Positions 52,338 through 64,000 of a DNA stretch of 64,000 nucleotides are shown here, in pieces. The translations under genes and the position numbers were made by a program. How positions within the stretch are numbered: the stretch's first letter is position 1; every line of letters begins with the position of its first letter. The notes beneath the pieces were generated by a model. It had not been told where the DNA came from. It saw only the letters and a program-made list of their open reading frames with translations, and searched no databases. The stretch is from Anticarsia gemmatalis (Eukaryota > Arthropoda > Insecta > Lepidoptera > Erebidae), in NCBI RefSeq assembly GCF_050436995.1, contig NC_134754.1, forward strand, positions 613,001-677,000, in the 5' to 3' direction.

Positions 52338-52355
52338 ATCCGGCTCGAAGGACCA
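52338..52355 (-). other. Primer-binding site complementary to tRNA-Tyr
   Basis: The minus strand reads TGGTCCTTCGAGCCGGAT four bases after the 5' LTR. Its complement ends TCCGGCTCGAAGGACCA, the 3' end of insect tRNA-Tyr with CCA as I recall it. Confidence 0.75.
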
Positions 52356-52359
52356 GCAA

Positions 52360-53109
52360 TGTGAAGGATTAATATTCTTCCAATAAGAACACCGGTTGCG
52401 AAGTAATATATTTACTTTATTTTCTTCAATTCTTCAAAGTGGACTGTATTATAAACTATTTACTATACACTGTTCATATACTTTACTATGTACGGTTTAT
52501 TCACTATGTACTTTTCTTCTTTCTCCGATGTGATCTTCATTCGATGAGTTTAAAACTTAAACTTTACAATAATATTCGTTATGTTCACTATGTTCATACT
52601 ATGTTCTTTTCTTCCAAGTGATCACCATGAGTTTACAACTTAAACTTTACAATAATATTCTACACTATGTTCACTATTCACTATGTTCATACTATTTTCT
52701 TTCTTCCACGTGATCTGATCACTATGAGTTTAACACTTAAACTGATGTTACGCAGCGCGCGTCCCTATTTATATTCATAAACATTGTTTCTACATTAATC
52801 TAGAATCAAACCAAATGATCAAGCGCTCCGTGCCGCACCGCGCGAGGTTCGAGAACGCCGCCGTCTCGCTCGCGCGTACGCGACTCGCCTATATGTCTAT
52901 CTCGTTCTTGATCGTTCGGGAACAGTCGGCGCCCTTGATCGAAGGATCGCCGCCGCTTACATTGTTCGCGATTGTTCTTTCGTACTATTATTATCGAGTA
53001 GAATTTTCTAATAATAATATGTATACTTATTTCTACGAATTTCTACAATGTTCTACGTGCGTTAATGGAACGTAATATTTTATGTCTAAATATGATTCCA
53101 TCGTGCACA
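52360..53109 (-). repeat. 5' LTR of the BEL/Pao element
   Basis: 750 bp, near-identical to 49663-50412. Differences seen: one base in the AAACATWGTTTC segment and one in AAACCRAATG. Confidence 0.92.
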
Positions 53110-53114
53110 AGTAG
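53110..53114. repeat. Target-site duplication, right
   Basis: AGTAG, identical to 49658-49662. Confidence 0.9.
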
Positions 53115-54333
53115 CAATCTCGTCTTATAAACATAATTAAACTTATAATTACACTCGAAATTAGATATAAAACTTTTTTTGAAAACCGTGACTACAGCAC
53201 AGACAGATCATTAAAATTTTTTGACACCATTATGTTTTCTTCGTTTCCAAATTTTGGCTACGATATTGATGAAACTGTCATATTGGACCATACTCATACC
53301 ATTAGTCACTCACTCAAGTTTAAAAATATCGTAAACTACAATATTTCTTCCCGAAAGCAGCAGACGCCTGAAATTATTTTCAAACACAACATCTAAAAAG
53401 AAATCACCGACCTTTTACAAAATTCACCATTGATTTGCTATCGATTAAAACAATTTTAACAAAATCAAAGGTGAATAATCGAAGCTTACGTCAATATGTA
53501 CATTTTCTTGTAGTATCCACGCAATAATAACAGTGTCAACATATTACCGTATGTTATACCAACATTGTCATTGAGAGATACTTTTTGTTTTGCTTAGGGG
53601 CTCTGCAGACATGCTACTTTTAGGCGTCTCTACTCTACGTCGACGATAAACGTTTAGACCAAGTTTAGATGCTTTTTAAAACATAACTGCAGTGTCCTAA
53701 CATTTACACTTAAAACATGGCGAATGATTCACTTTCTGGAAGCTCTACATAGTGAATGACAGCTACGCTCCAAGCACATTTAGGTGCCGCGTAGAATAAG
53801 CATTTACGGGACATGACATCTTATGGACATGATATCAACTTATTAATCATCAAAGAATTGGGACAATCGCTAAAACAGTCGATTCAGATATCGCACTCGA
53901 ATGCAAGAAGCTCAAAATCTCGATACACCTTGAAAACGGCCGGTAAAACGCGCGATTGAGATACTGCGCCGAAACGCACGAAGTCGCCGAAACGCGTTGC
54001 AGCATACAATGAGTTATAATGGTATTGTGTGTGCTGTGACCCTAAGAATAATTTCAGGAAGTGATTGATTACGTCTTTCCCAGAGTCATTAAAGTTTTTC
54101 AGTTACTAGGAATCTAAAGTTCGTCATTTGAAATGTTTTTGTGTTTCACCATCTTATTAGATAAAGGAAACATGATATTACGACAAAAAACTAACTACTT
54201 AATAAGATTTTAACTGTGTAAATGTATGTAATCATAGCAGCACGTAGTTAGTTGACGCAGAGACTTAGATATCAAAATTTAAAGCAGTTTTGTTCAAAAT
54301 TATCCTCATGTAAAACATAGGGATAATATTATA

Positions 54334-54587
54334 ACGGAGAGGCGCTCATAACCAGTTGCGCTCACCGGTCGGTAAATGATCAGTGGGTTAAGCCACCTCT
54401 GGCGTTGCCAATCTATAGATGGGTGACCGCAAATTGGTATTTGAACTGAGCGTCTCCGTGATTCGGAGGGCACGCAAATAGTCGATCCCGGACGTTGTCT
54501 ACTAAGATAACAGTCGTTAAGCCACGTCAAAGGCCTTTCGGGCGGCTTGAACAACTTTGACGTCAGATTGACCACTAGCAAGACAGA
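54334..54587 (+). mobile_element. 5S-related SINE, copy 2
   Basis: GTGGGTTAAGCCACCTCTGG and TATAGATGGGTGACCGCAAA in the 5S-promoter-like head; body as in the copy at 38041. Confidence 0.7.
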
Positions 54588-54836
54588 ATAGAATTATAAC
54601 GAAATAACTTCGTGTAGTAGACATAGTTTAATTTCAGAATTGTATAATAGAGCTGGTGAGAATTACTAAGGTTTGACGATTTCTCGGGTTTTTTTTTGTA
54701 TGTAATTATATTCTACAATAATTTATTATGTAGGGTGGTAAGTAACTATTAATTAAGAGTTTAAAAGTGAATATTTAAAGCAACTATTTCAAACCGGCTC
54801 GATTTTTTCAACCAAATCAAATTATCATCAATCAAA

Positions 54837-54945
54837 GTGGTTGCCACGTGCCATGGAGTCCAACGTGAGCCGTAGCTACGATTTCCTCGCGGCATGTGCG
54901 TAAGGAAATTATGGGTTAGACTCCCACACTAAACAATTATTATAT
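54837..54945 (+). mobile_element. Decayed tRNA-SINE head
   Basis: GTGCCATGGAGTCCAACGTG region and TATGGGTTAGACTCCCACAC (B-box-like) at SINE spacing, directly before a 5S-related SINE. Confidence 0.45.
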
Positions 54946-54990
54946 TTTGCGTAATCCTTACTTGTTTCGAGTATAATTATGCTGTACTGT

Positions 54991-55187
54991 AGGGACGCCC
55001 ACAGCCAGTTGCGCTCACCGATCAGTAAACGATCTGTGGGTAAAGCCAACCTTGGCGCGGTCATTCCATAGATGGGTGACCGCATAATAGCATTTGAACT
55101 GGGCGTCTTCGTGCTTTGGAGGGCACGTAAAAAGTCGGTCCCGGTTGTTGTCAACTAAGATAAGCCACGTCAAAGGCCACTATCCAT
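54991..55187 (+). mobile_element. 5S-related SINE, copy 3
   Basis: GGCGCGGTCATTCCATAGAT followed by GGGTGACCGC; the 3' body is shortened by internal deletion. Confidence 0.7.
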
Positions 55188-56120
55188 ACGATAAAAAAAC
55201 ACTTTGTATTCGTTGTTATATGTTTGATAAATATATTTCGTAAAGGAAATGAATGTTGTCTAGAAATAATAAGTAAGAGAACAAAAAATTCAACCATTAT
55301 TAATAATTTTTAGGTCCAAGTCGTGACTGTTGGCTTAAAGATACCCACTTATATAATTTGCAAGAGTGACTTTTTCTAAATGCAGCTTGTCAAAACTGTT
55401 GCAAATGCAAATATTTTAAATTCAATGTTTTTTGGTCCCGTCTAGTTTCAAAATAATTAATCTAACTTAATTCAAATAAAACGACTAGGTATATAAACAC
55501 TGGATATAAGAAAATCTATCAAATCTTTACGGCCATGAACTTTGTATGCAACATGACAGAATTGTATGGAAAATAAATATTTATAGCGTAAAATAAAGTT
55601 ATGTATTTGACGTCATGTATTCATAGACGTAGTTTCTGAAAAACTGCTTAACTAGATACCTATTTATAATTGTTGCTACGACAGTTTTTCAGTGGTAATC
55701 TTTTCTTTTAATCTCCCACATTAACAATGAATAATCACGATTAGCAAACATACAAATCAAGATTTCAAGTAGAAATGTTATGGATTGTCAAAGTATACCA
55801 GGCAAGGAAAAACTATTTACTTAAATGTAATAAATGCACTAGTATTTCGGCTTTTGCAATCGCGGATTAGTTGTTCTCACTGAATAATAATAGAATACAA
55901 TTTATATTATTAACTCTTTTGTGTTACAATGCATATAAGATGTTAAGAATTTACCTCGTAAATTGTAGAAAAATAGGGCCAAGTCTCAGCTGACTATGAA
56001 CTTAGAAGCAAGATAATATGCGAAACATTGGGCACCAAAAGCACATGTACCCTTAGAACAGCAACTTCACATCGGTAGAGAATCTAGATTCCTTCAAAAC
56101 TTACTTTTATTTATATAAAA

Positions 56121-56366
56121 CTAGCTGACCCGCGCAACTGCGATAAGATAGAATGGGTGAAATTTTTCCCCGTTTTTGTAACATTAATTATTGGTACTCT
56201 GCTCTTTTTGGTCACAGCGTGATGATATATAGCCTATGTCCTTTCTCGGGTATCAAAATATCTCCATACCAATTTTCATTCAAATTGGTTCAGTAGTTTA
56301 GGCGTGATTGAGTAGCAGACAGACAGACAGACAGAGTTACTTTTGCATTTATAATATTAGTATGGA
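56121..56366 (-). mobile_element. Non-autonomous Helitron with short (CAGA)4
   Basis: Minus strand from TCCATACTAATATTATAAAT to GCGCGGGTCAGCTAG. Same 5' end as the element at 7156 but with about four CAGA units. Confidence 0.87.
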
Positions 56367-57069
56367 TATGCATCGTCATTTAACCAGGGATATTTATCAC
56401 AGTTAAACTGAACATCTATTTAATAAGTTTATTTAGTTTGCAATTAATAAGAGGTTCTTTGTACGAGTCAATGCATATTTGTATATTTGGCGTTCAGTTG
56501 AAGGACTTGCGATATACTCCATGCTGCATTGTTTTGTTCAATATCGTATAATAATATGGAGTTTAACTTTATCCCGCTTATTGCAATTTTTTTATAATAA
56601 CTTCTTTAGTATTACTTTAGAGTAAAATCATGATATCATAACTAAATACCATAGAAATGTAATGATTATAGTGTGTTTGTTTATAAGGATAATCTATCTA
56701 ATGAAACTAAACTGATGTGAGGTATTCTTTCATGAAATAAGGGATCCATTACCCATGAATTAGGTTTAAAGATTTTCTCATAGGAGCAGTTTTTTAAAAC
56801 GTTACATTTTTTGAGGAGGAGATTTCTAGAAAATCCTGGCACTTTTTATATCAGCAAATGGTCGGGAATTGAGCAGATGAAGCCGCATATAGTAGTAGTA
56901 TAAAACAAATACGCACTGGGGAAAAACCTCTCATAGACGGAAATTAAAACGATATGCAAATATTATGCTAGCGGACCAACATTGTAAGGATTATGAGAAT
57001 AATAAGAAAAATGCTTTTAAAACATCAGTGCAGTACTTACACGTAGTATCTAAATATGTATGTATTGGT

Positions 57070-57200
57070 AACCAGTGCTAAGTTCCGGGATGTGTGGATG
57101 GGTGATCATATTTATACTGCGTTCCTCCGTGATTCGGAAAGCACATTGTATAGTGAGTCCTGGCCATGTCATTTTCAAAAATCTTTGGTCAGATCAGAAA
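57070..57200 (+). mobile_element. 5S-related SINE, fragment
   Basis: TGGATGGGTGATCATATTTA and CTCCGTGATTCGGAAAGCAC line up with the middle of the full copies. The open frame 57056-57499 across it is not a gene. Confidence 0.5.
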
Positions 57201-57780
57201 GTCTGGCAACCAATCTTACCAAAAGGTATTGTGTTATAATCCATGCAAAAAGGCTGTGGAGATCCAATGGGCAGTTGCTTCATGTAAAGTACGCCAAATC
57301 TAACATAGTTAAAAGAAAGATTAGGCTGATACATAGCAAGGTAGAGACACATGATGTCACAAGCAAAGTTCACATCACTTACATGAGTGTACAACTAAGT
57401 GCAACAAAACAGTTCAGCTACATTGACGCGTCGGCCAATTATCGCTTACTCATTCCTTCTTCCTATTACATAAATACCATTCATTGTATTATGTCGTAGG
57501 ATTGATACTATTGTCCTTTTGTCGTAATGCCTTGTTATTGTCCTGTCAACAGTCTTAGAAACTCTTTCAATTAGCTTGTGGCCACAGTTAATGTTAATTC
57601 AATGGTGTATTTCCAGTGGTCCCCTCTAACATTGTCCCCCGGAGTGACAATTGGCGGAGTGGACAAAAATTAGGAAAATTCGGCAGAAAAAGGACAACTT
57701 CGAATATACCAATTCAATAGAGGTGAAATAAAATTAATGGTCGCGATATTTAACTTAACTTATTTTTATTTGTTTTAATT

Positions 57781-58050
57781 GCACGTTTGGCGCAGTGGTT
57801 TAAGCGGTCACCTCGCCGCAACAACCGTAGCGCCGCGTGTGGTGGGTTCGAATCCCACCCGGGACAAATCTTTGTGTGATGAGCACGAGTATTTGTTCTG
57901 AGCCTGGATGTATATGTATCTATATAAGTATGTATTTAGAAGTATATAAGTATGTTTATCAGTTATTTGGTTACCATAGTACAAGCTCTGCTTAATTTGG
58001 AATCAAATGACCGTGTGTGAGTTGTCCAATGATATTTATTTATTTATTTC
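57781..58050 (+). mobile_element. SINE C (tRNA-derived), full copy
   Basis: TTTGGCGCAGTGGTTTAAGC (A box) and GGGTTCGAATCCCACCCGGG (B box); body with TATAAGTATGTTTATCAGTT and CTCTGCTTAATTTGGAATCA, ending in a (TTTA)n tail. Confidence 0.87.
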
Positions 58051-58059
58051 CCGTATGAT

Positions 58060-58180
58060 AATAAAAACTCATTTATGTCTTACTGCTGGGCAAGCTTCTC
58101 TCCCCGAAATGAGGCAGCGGCTAGGGTTTGAGCACTCTAAGGACCTATCTAAAAGGTTCTGTTCAAGGGGCGTTCAAAAA
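58060..58180 (-). mobile_element. SINE A tail fragment
   Basis: Plus strand: TATGTCTTACTGCTGGGCAA and TAGGGTTTGAGCAC resemble the SINE A tail, diverged. Confidence 0.5.
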
Positions 58181-59837
58181 TTACCTTAGATTTTTTGTCA
58201 GGACATTATAAACATTGCTTAGAGTTTAGAAATTGGAAAGCACCACATAAACTAAAATTCCTTATATCACAATCCATGGAGAGTTCAGCTCTAAGGTTTT
58301 GTGTTTAACTTCTCTCTAAGCATAAGCAGTCCTTTAGCTTGTCCAAAATAACGAAATAATACTAACCACGGCTTGAAAGAGTATCAGAATAAACTTGAAA
58401 ATAAGGGTGCACCTGTGTGTTGCTACTTGAAACAAACTTCCGCACAGTTTATAGTTTCAATGAAGCTAACCATGATTGAATATCGGGCAACGATCATGGT
58501 TAGCAACATTTATTAAGTACATTCTTAAACTACTAACTACTTGGTAGGATTTTAAGCGACAGTCTCTATATTTTGGAAGGGTCAAAGGTCTTTTACGTAC
58601 TAGTCAGTTGAATCCATTAAGACATGTCAAAGACCCGGTTTTGACCGTAGTTTGACCGTAGGAAGATTGTCTTAAGGTTGTTAACGTTTAACAGTAAAAG
58701 GTGTTAAGTTTTAGTTAAAAACATTAATAAATCAAATGTAATGTTTATTTAGGGTTCGTGTTTACTATCGTTTTAGTTGTGTCTATATTAAGTGACAAAG
58801 CTTTTGTCGTTTTTCGGTGTTGTTATTAAGAATCTGAACCAGACAACGAAAATAAGGTTTCATCCAATTTGTAGTTAACTTCCAGAAAAGCATTGATAGA
58901 CTTCCTTGTTATAATAGACCACCCTACTTCATCACAGTATTTACTGTAAAAAATGCAAAATAAAGTTTATTAGTCAGAACCTTATTTTATAAAGCTTTAT
59001 AAATCTTATTATTAAGAAATAACAAGGTATCTAAGGCCGGTAAAATTTAAACGAAATTTGAAGTAGTGTTGTAGAACAATATAATAGGAATCTTATCAAT
59101 TAGTTTAATAAAACAAAATATAGCAGAGAATTTGAACCCTTGAACCTCTTGATCGAAAATCCGATTCCTTGTTGAATAAGCTTCTTTGAAAGTACAATAA
59201 AACATTATTACTTAAAACTTTGGTAACATTATTCTCTACCAAAATTAGACATAGTTAGAAATATGAAAAAAATCTGGGATTATACCAGAATCCCTACTTT
59301 AACACTAACCACTGTAGCTCACAACAAATGTTAAAGAGTAATAAACAGATTATGTAGATGACAATGCAAACGTTTGACTCGGCCGCGGTTCAAAATTCAA
59401 GATCAAGGCTGTTGGTATGTTATGATGTCAAGTTTGTACATTGTTAAGGCGAAGCACGTAAGACAACCTGTTCGGCAAAGGAATTCTACGTCAGAAGGTA
59501 GTCAGTTCGATTTCGTAACTCGGAGAACGGAAACGTTGACGTCAGGTAGGCCGATTGTACAAACATTAGCTAAATCCTTTGGCGGCATGTTTTTAAGAAA
59601 GAAAACGTATATACAATACTAAAATTGTTAACTTACCCTTTTTCGTAACGTATAGTAGATTCTGAATAAATTTCTGTACTTAAAAATCTGTTTCTGTACT
59701 TAAGTAGCAAGCCGCTGCAAGAAGAATACACATCGTTGTTGATTCGTATCAGTCATTTGAGCTTACCTCCTATGTCCTTTCACTTAGCCACTAGCTGCTA
59801 TGTTCAGACAAATAAAATTAAAGTAGAGGAGAAAAGA

Positions 59838-60010
59838 AGACTGAAGAGTTTGTTTGTTTGAACGCGCGAATCTCAGGAACTACTGAACCAAATTGAAAAT
59901 ATATTATTGTGTTGTTTTTCCATTTATTGACGGCTATAGGTTCTGTCACGTGATGCTATGATTAATAAGAGTAAAGCAGCAAGCAAAATGTTTTAAAAAC
60001 AGGAACATTA
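59838..60010 (+). mobile_element. Helitron fragment, diverged
   Basis: GACTGAAGAGTTTGTTTGTT and GAACGCGCGAATCTCAGGAA match the 5' half of the 25247 family; both true ends are lost. Confidence 0.6.
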
Positions 60011-60700
60011 CAAAAGTCCATGTGAACATGAAGTCACAAGCGACCTTAAGTATTGAATTACTGGATGCGCTCTTATTTATTTGCTTAGGTATATGAAATA
60101 ACAACAGTCCTTTTTTAATTCCTACTGTCTCCAATGAAACCTTCTCACGATTTATTACTTTTCACTGTCAGCAAGGATGCTTATGACGCTGGCTGTATTT
60201 TGACTCCGTTGTTTGATTTGTGAAGGTTTAAAAAGGACAGGTTTCAATCAATTGCGATTTAGATTATTGTTTTATACTTTACCGTTATATTATTATACTT
60301 TTGGTATCTTCGTTTTATTCTTGTTATACTTACTGGCATATAGACACTTCTTTTGTATAGAAGTGCAACTTGAATTATAGCTGATCCAACCATCGCGTAC
60401 ATATAAGATTAAAAAAAAATGTCTTTTTGATCCCAGTTCTCCATCTACCACCACACTAAATTTCATAGAATCGGTTCAGCGATTTAGCCGCAAAAATCTA
60501 ACAAACAAGCAGTCAAACATTTAAAAGTACCATGTCAGTACATAAACAACACATTTTTTTAAAGTAATATTTTTGTATTTATTTTACCACCCTCACATGC
60601 GTAAGCAAAACGTTTAAACATTTTAAACTTAAATAAAATCTTGTGTAGAGCGTCTCCTTAACCGTAGCGTATAACATGTGTATGACGTCACGTAGTAGAC

Positions 60701-60707
60701 ATATAAG
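60701..60707 (+). promoter_or_regulatory. TATA-like box of the third JHBP-like gene
   Basis: ATATAAG about 60 bp before the ATG, with TCACTT about 30 bp downstream as a possible initiator. Confidence 0.45.
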
Positions 60708-60763
60708 TTGAGAGTGGTCTGTGCGTGCATCACTTTATTGTGAGGAACCAGCACTGAGCAGAC

Positions 60764-60815
60764 ATGTTGCGGACACTCAGCTTTATCGCCTTCGTCGTTG
60801 CCAGCCAAGCCGCTG
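60764..60815 (+). CDS. First exon of a likely third JHBP-family gene
   Basis: ATG to a perfect donor GTAAGT, 52 nt, encoding MLRTLSFIAFVVASQAA, a convincing signal peptide. The exon ends in phase 1, as exon 1 of both JHBP-like genes does, and lies on the same strand as gene 2 with a TATA-like box at the usual distance. No exon 2 is visible in the next 3.2 kb, so the gene should continue beyond 64000. Family membership is inferred from phase, signal peptide and neighbourhood, not from domain sequence; another secreted protein is possible. Confidence 0.6.
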
Positions 60816-62462
60816 GTAAGTACTTAGTGAAATATAACGTAACTTACTTCTTACTTAACGTTTTTAAGCTCTCGCGACTAGTACACATCATATTATAATG
60901 CAACGGGTCTTTCTTCTTGCTTTCCAAAGGGATTGGTTACGAACTTTTTCCCGTGAAAATATTTTGAGTGACTGAGATTTTCATTGAGAAAATATTTTGA
61001 CTAGATTAACTGACTATCGTGTCAGTTTTGTGAATATAGGTTTTCCTTTTGATGTTACATTTAATTAATTTGTAGTATCCCTGATTAACTGATAATAAAA
61101 AAATAGGTACGTGTACAAATTTCTACAATAAACCTTTTATAATTTTAAGCTAAGAATAGTTAACAATCTTCATTCTAAATATTTAAGAGTAACTAAGTAT
61201 ATCTTAATTTGTTAATTAAGAACATTTCATTAAAAAATTGAATATTCCTAAACGCTATGCTTGACTCAGGAATCAAACCTTAGACACTTCATAAAGCCAT
61301 TAATGTCATGTAAATAAGTTTTATGTCAATTCTTGCGCAAGTGACATGATTATCCATTGTTACCGATTAGTCATAAAAAGTAAGTATAGCAATTTTAATT
61401 AACTTACTTATCGAGAGTTCATTGGACATTGTGTACGAGTTGTGGTTAAGATTGCAATACAGTGGTCGCAGGTTTGAATTTCATACGGTGATCTACTAAC
61501 GCAAAATATACGTAAAACCAGACTATTATTTAGTTATTATAAATTTCGTTTGTTTAAATACGATAGCCAAACCGAGTTTTATAAGTTTTCGGAATTTCAA
61601 TAAGGTCAGAGTTCTTTAGAATAAAGATTTAAAATATCCTTTAGGGTTGTTTAAAATTTGCCTTATTGCCGACTTGTTAGTTAAAATTCTTATATTTTGT
61701 ATAATTCTAGTTAGATAGTATTAGAAGTAAACCTACTACTTGTCATCCTATATTTAGATTTCTTAGTGTCAAAGGTTTTAATCTGCCCTAAGATGTTCTA
61801 ACTGATAACAATAAAAAAATCAAATATTTATACCATGAAGAGACTTTTAACAGCTATATAATTAGTAAATATTTATCTAATACTTAAAAAGACTATGTAT
61901 ACACCACCACATGGCACAGTTTTTCATCCTTGATATATTATCTTTAAAATACGATGTTGTTTTTGTGGTGATACTACAGACAGTCTAGTGTTTTTATTTA
62001 TTGTGTCTATGTTTCCTGTCTAGAACTTGTTAAAATCTCGGTTATAAATATTTAAGAAATATATTTGCATAAAATTTTATACCTACTTAAATATTATTAT
62101 GACAAATATTACTTTTAACTGGTTACGAAAAACATAGTAGTAACTGGTTTCTGTACGTAAATTCGCTCGCGTGTTAAGATTTTCCGACATAATAAATCTC
62201 TTACACATTAATTCTTAACTAAACTATTTGTGTGCCAATTGCGTTTAAGAACAGCAGGGAAATAGGCTGGGAAATACGCTAGAAGATGAAAGTAGTAGCC
62301 TAGGTTAAACTTTTTTCAAATTTCATGGTAATATTCTATATAGCTTTCATCGAATTTGGATTTATAAAGAGGATAGATTTTCAAACAAACTTTTGCATTT
62401 AATAAATTTTAATGGTTCATCGATACGAAACCTTTGCAAGTCTAAAAATTGTTTAACACTTT

Positions 62463-62585
62463 TTTGAGACCATGCAAAGACCCTAAACCGCTCTTGGCCA
62501 GCGTGGTGGACTATAAAGGCCTAACACCTCCCTAGTAAGGGAGGAGACACTTGTCCGGCAGTAGGACTGTATCGAGTAAAAAAAT
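62463..62585 (+). mobile_element. SINE A tail fragment
   Basis: CTTGGCCAGCGTGGTGGACT, GGCCTAACACCTCCCTAGTA and GTCCGGCAGTAGGACTGTAT match the 3' half of SINE A. Confidence 0.7.
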
Positions 62586-63315
62586 ATATCTTGCGACATT
62601 AATAGACTTAAGAAACTTACTTAAAAAATCTTATTTTCTATTGATCAACAATAAGTCAAAGTAGGTACGAACCGAACGGTACGTAGATGAGTTTGTCTAA
62701 AATGGCTTCGGCAGGTAATTAAATAATTAGGCCTTGTTGTCATCTTAATAGTATAATATGTTTCCGCTACCAAATTATGCAAATAACATGTAATTTGTAT
62801 AAACTGGAGTACAATAACCCTGACTTGTTAAATCACTTCATAAATATACATAGACTCTTTTAAGTTAAATGAGGCGGACGAATATATCAACATTTGATTT
62901 TTAAAGGAGAATGGGCACTTCTGGGCGTTCGGCGGCCATTAATGAAAGTAGTGTCAAATTAAAGTAATGATAACTAGGAACAAGTTTTACTAAGAACGTT
63001 TCGCTGCAATCCTTTTAGGTAACAATATATTTACATGTAAACATAATAGAATTTCATAGAACATAATAACGATTATTTCGTGTCTGTAATGCATTTAACG
63101 TTGTGTAATAACGTTACATCTTCTTATAACGATTGCAATGCCATTAACATAAACAACAACCGTAACAATATGAATAGACAAAGAGCAGCATTCCAACGTA
63201 TCACCGGCGATCAGCCTTTTTTCGACGATTTTCCTAATCTGTCAGAAGATGATGATGATGTATGAAGTGAAGTAAGCTCGTAGTTAGTATGCTATCTATC
63301 TATCTATTATATGGT

Positions 63316-63549
63316 TAACCTAGTGTCAAAGTTGTTCAAGCCACCCGAAAGGCCTTTGACATGGCTTAACGACTGTAATCTTAGTTGACAACAACCGGGA
63401 CCGACATTTTACGTGCCCTCCGAAGCACAGAGACGCTCAGTTCAAATACCACTATGCGGGCACCCATCTATAGAATGACCGCGCCAACGGCTGCTTAACC
63501 CACAGATCGTATACCGACCAGTGAGCGCAACTGGCTATGAACGCCTCGT
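63316..63549 (-). mobile_element. 5S-related SINE, copy on minus strand
   Basis: Minus strand: GTGGGTTAAGCAGCCGTTGG, then GCGCGGTCATTC and TAGATGGGTG followed by CCCGCATAGTGG. Same body as the copy at 38041, in reverse. Confidence 0.7.
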
Positions 63550-64000
63550 TATTGAGCTGAGCATTCAAGACAGGCTTCTTCTAATAAGAAGAAGATCATA
63601 AACAACAGATAAGTCGTCTCAGTGAATATGTGATAGAAGAGCAAGATGTTTACTTGTTACGATATTTATATATTTACTTGTTATGATTGTTCGAATATTA
63701 ATAATGTCTATATTTGTATGCAATATAAGAAATAGTACTTTTTATTTAATCTCCGAATATAAGCCAAAATATGTTTTTGTACTATTTAAAGTGCTCAAAA
63801 ACAAAAATGTATTTTATTCGTCATATAAGTGTGTCGCGGCAATTAAACTTCTACAGAGTAATTATAGGACCAAACTACAATAAAAAATACCAAAATCAAG
63901 TATGGCCGCGGGTCGCCCAGGCTCCATACTATTTTGCCCATTCTCCTTTATTACTTTTCAATAATATTAGAATTTATTGCTAACTGTCACTCAGAAAATA

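Larger units (their letters stand above)
49663..53109 (-). mobile_element. Gag-only BEL/Pao-type LTR retrotransposon
   Basis: Two 750-bp direct LTRs (49663-50412 and 52360-53109) start TGTG and end CACA; by eye they differ at only two bases. A perfect 5-bp duplication, a primer-binding site, a polypurine tract and a long gag frame on the minus strand are present. The internal region is only 1947 bp, with no protease, reverse transcriptase, RNase H or integrase. It is therefore a recent insertion of a non-autonomous element that must borrow pol in trans. Confidence 0.92.
53115..60700. other. Spacer between the BEL element and the third JHBP-like gene
   Basis: No supported host gene. It holds 5S-related SINEs, a Helitron, a SINE C and fragments (listed). 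In 53115-54330, 55190-56120, 56370-57060 and 58200-59830 I recognise nothing. Confidence 0.6.
60816..64000 (+). other. Presumed intron 1 of the third gene
   Basis: AT-rich DNA with a SINE A tail fragment and a 5S-related SINE. I found no splice-bounded JHBP-like exon. The open frame 63080-63265 ends in an acidic run (SEDDDDV) but shows no recognisable domain. Confidence 0.5.

Noticed and set aside
57056..57499. 147-residue frame
   Set aside because: Begins in a 5S-related SINE fragment and has no recognisable domain.
57783..57865. Possible tRNA gene (A and B boxes present)
   Set aside because: No complete cloverleaf; the body and other copies show it is a SINE head. The same holds for 32901 and the SINE A heads.
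59374..59622. 82-residue frame
   Set aside because: No domain, no splice or promoter evidence; composition does not differ from chance.
63080..63265. 61-residue frame ending in an acidic run
   Set aside because: Asn-rich and acidic low-complexity composition, no splice or domain support; kept only as a note.

Overview
This window looks like insect nuclear DNA, most likely from a moth or butterfly. The supporting evidence is AT-rich intergenic and intronic DNA with small GC-richer exons, multi-exon juvenile-hormone-binding-protein (JHBP/takeout) family genes, and a dense load of Helitrons, tRNA-derived SINEs, MITE-like fold-backs and a BEL/Pao retroelement. I cannot name the species.

Genes. 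The left edge holds the 3' part of a classical short-chain dehydrogenase/reductase (SDR) gene (1-546, + strand). Facing it tail to tail is JHBP-family gene 1 on the - strand. Its exons are at 19155-19215, 9261-9489, 8077-8207 and 5082-5219, followed by one of two alternative terminal exons (3646-3797 or 2550-2701). The two terminal exons have the same length, the same phase and homologous sequence. Head to head with gene 1, about 21 kb away, is JHBP-family gene 2 (+ strand; exons 40377-40437, 43566-43785, 45131-45255, 45641-45793, 46066-46217). Both genes give a 711-nt CDS (236 residues) with identical intron phases (1,2,1,1), so they are paralogues. A third likely family member begins at 60764 (+): only its signal-peptide exon, also ending in phase 1, was found, and the rest should lie beyond the window.

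Mobile DNA. The space between and inside the genes is mostly transposon debris. The young elements are a BEL/Pao-type LTR element at 49663-53109 (750-bp LTRs, 5-bp target duplication, tRNA-Tyr primer site, gag but no pol) and several short Helitrons sharing a TC start and a GCGCGGGTCAGCTAG end. A nested Helitron at 35483-37877 carries an internally deleted RepHel gene. Three tRNA-derived SINE families (here A, B and C) and one SINE family with a 5S-rRNA-like promoter region recur, with nested insertions (LINE into SINE B, SINE A into a hAT-like element). Two LINE 3' ends still show reverse-transcriptase C-termini.

How the genes work together. JHBP/takeout proteins are secreted carriers of small hydrophobic ligands, juvenile hormone in the best known case. 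The cluster arrangement and the exon duplication in gene 1 suggest local expansion of ligand-binding variants. The neighbouring SDR is a generic NAD(P)-dependent oxidoreductase; any link to hormone metabolism is speculation.
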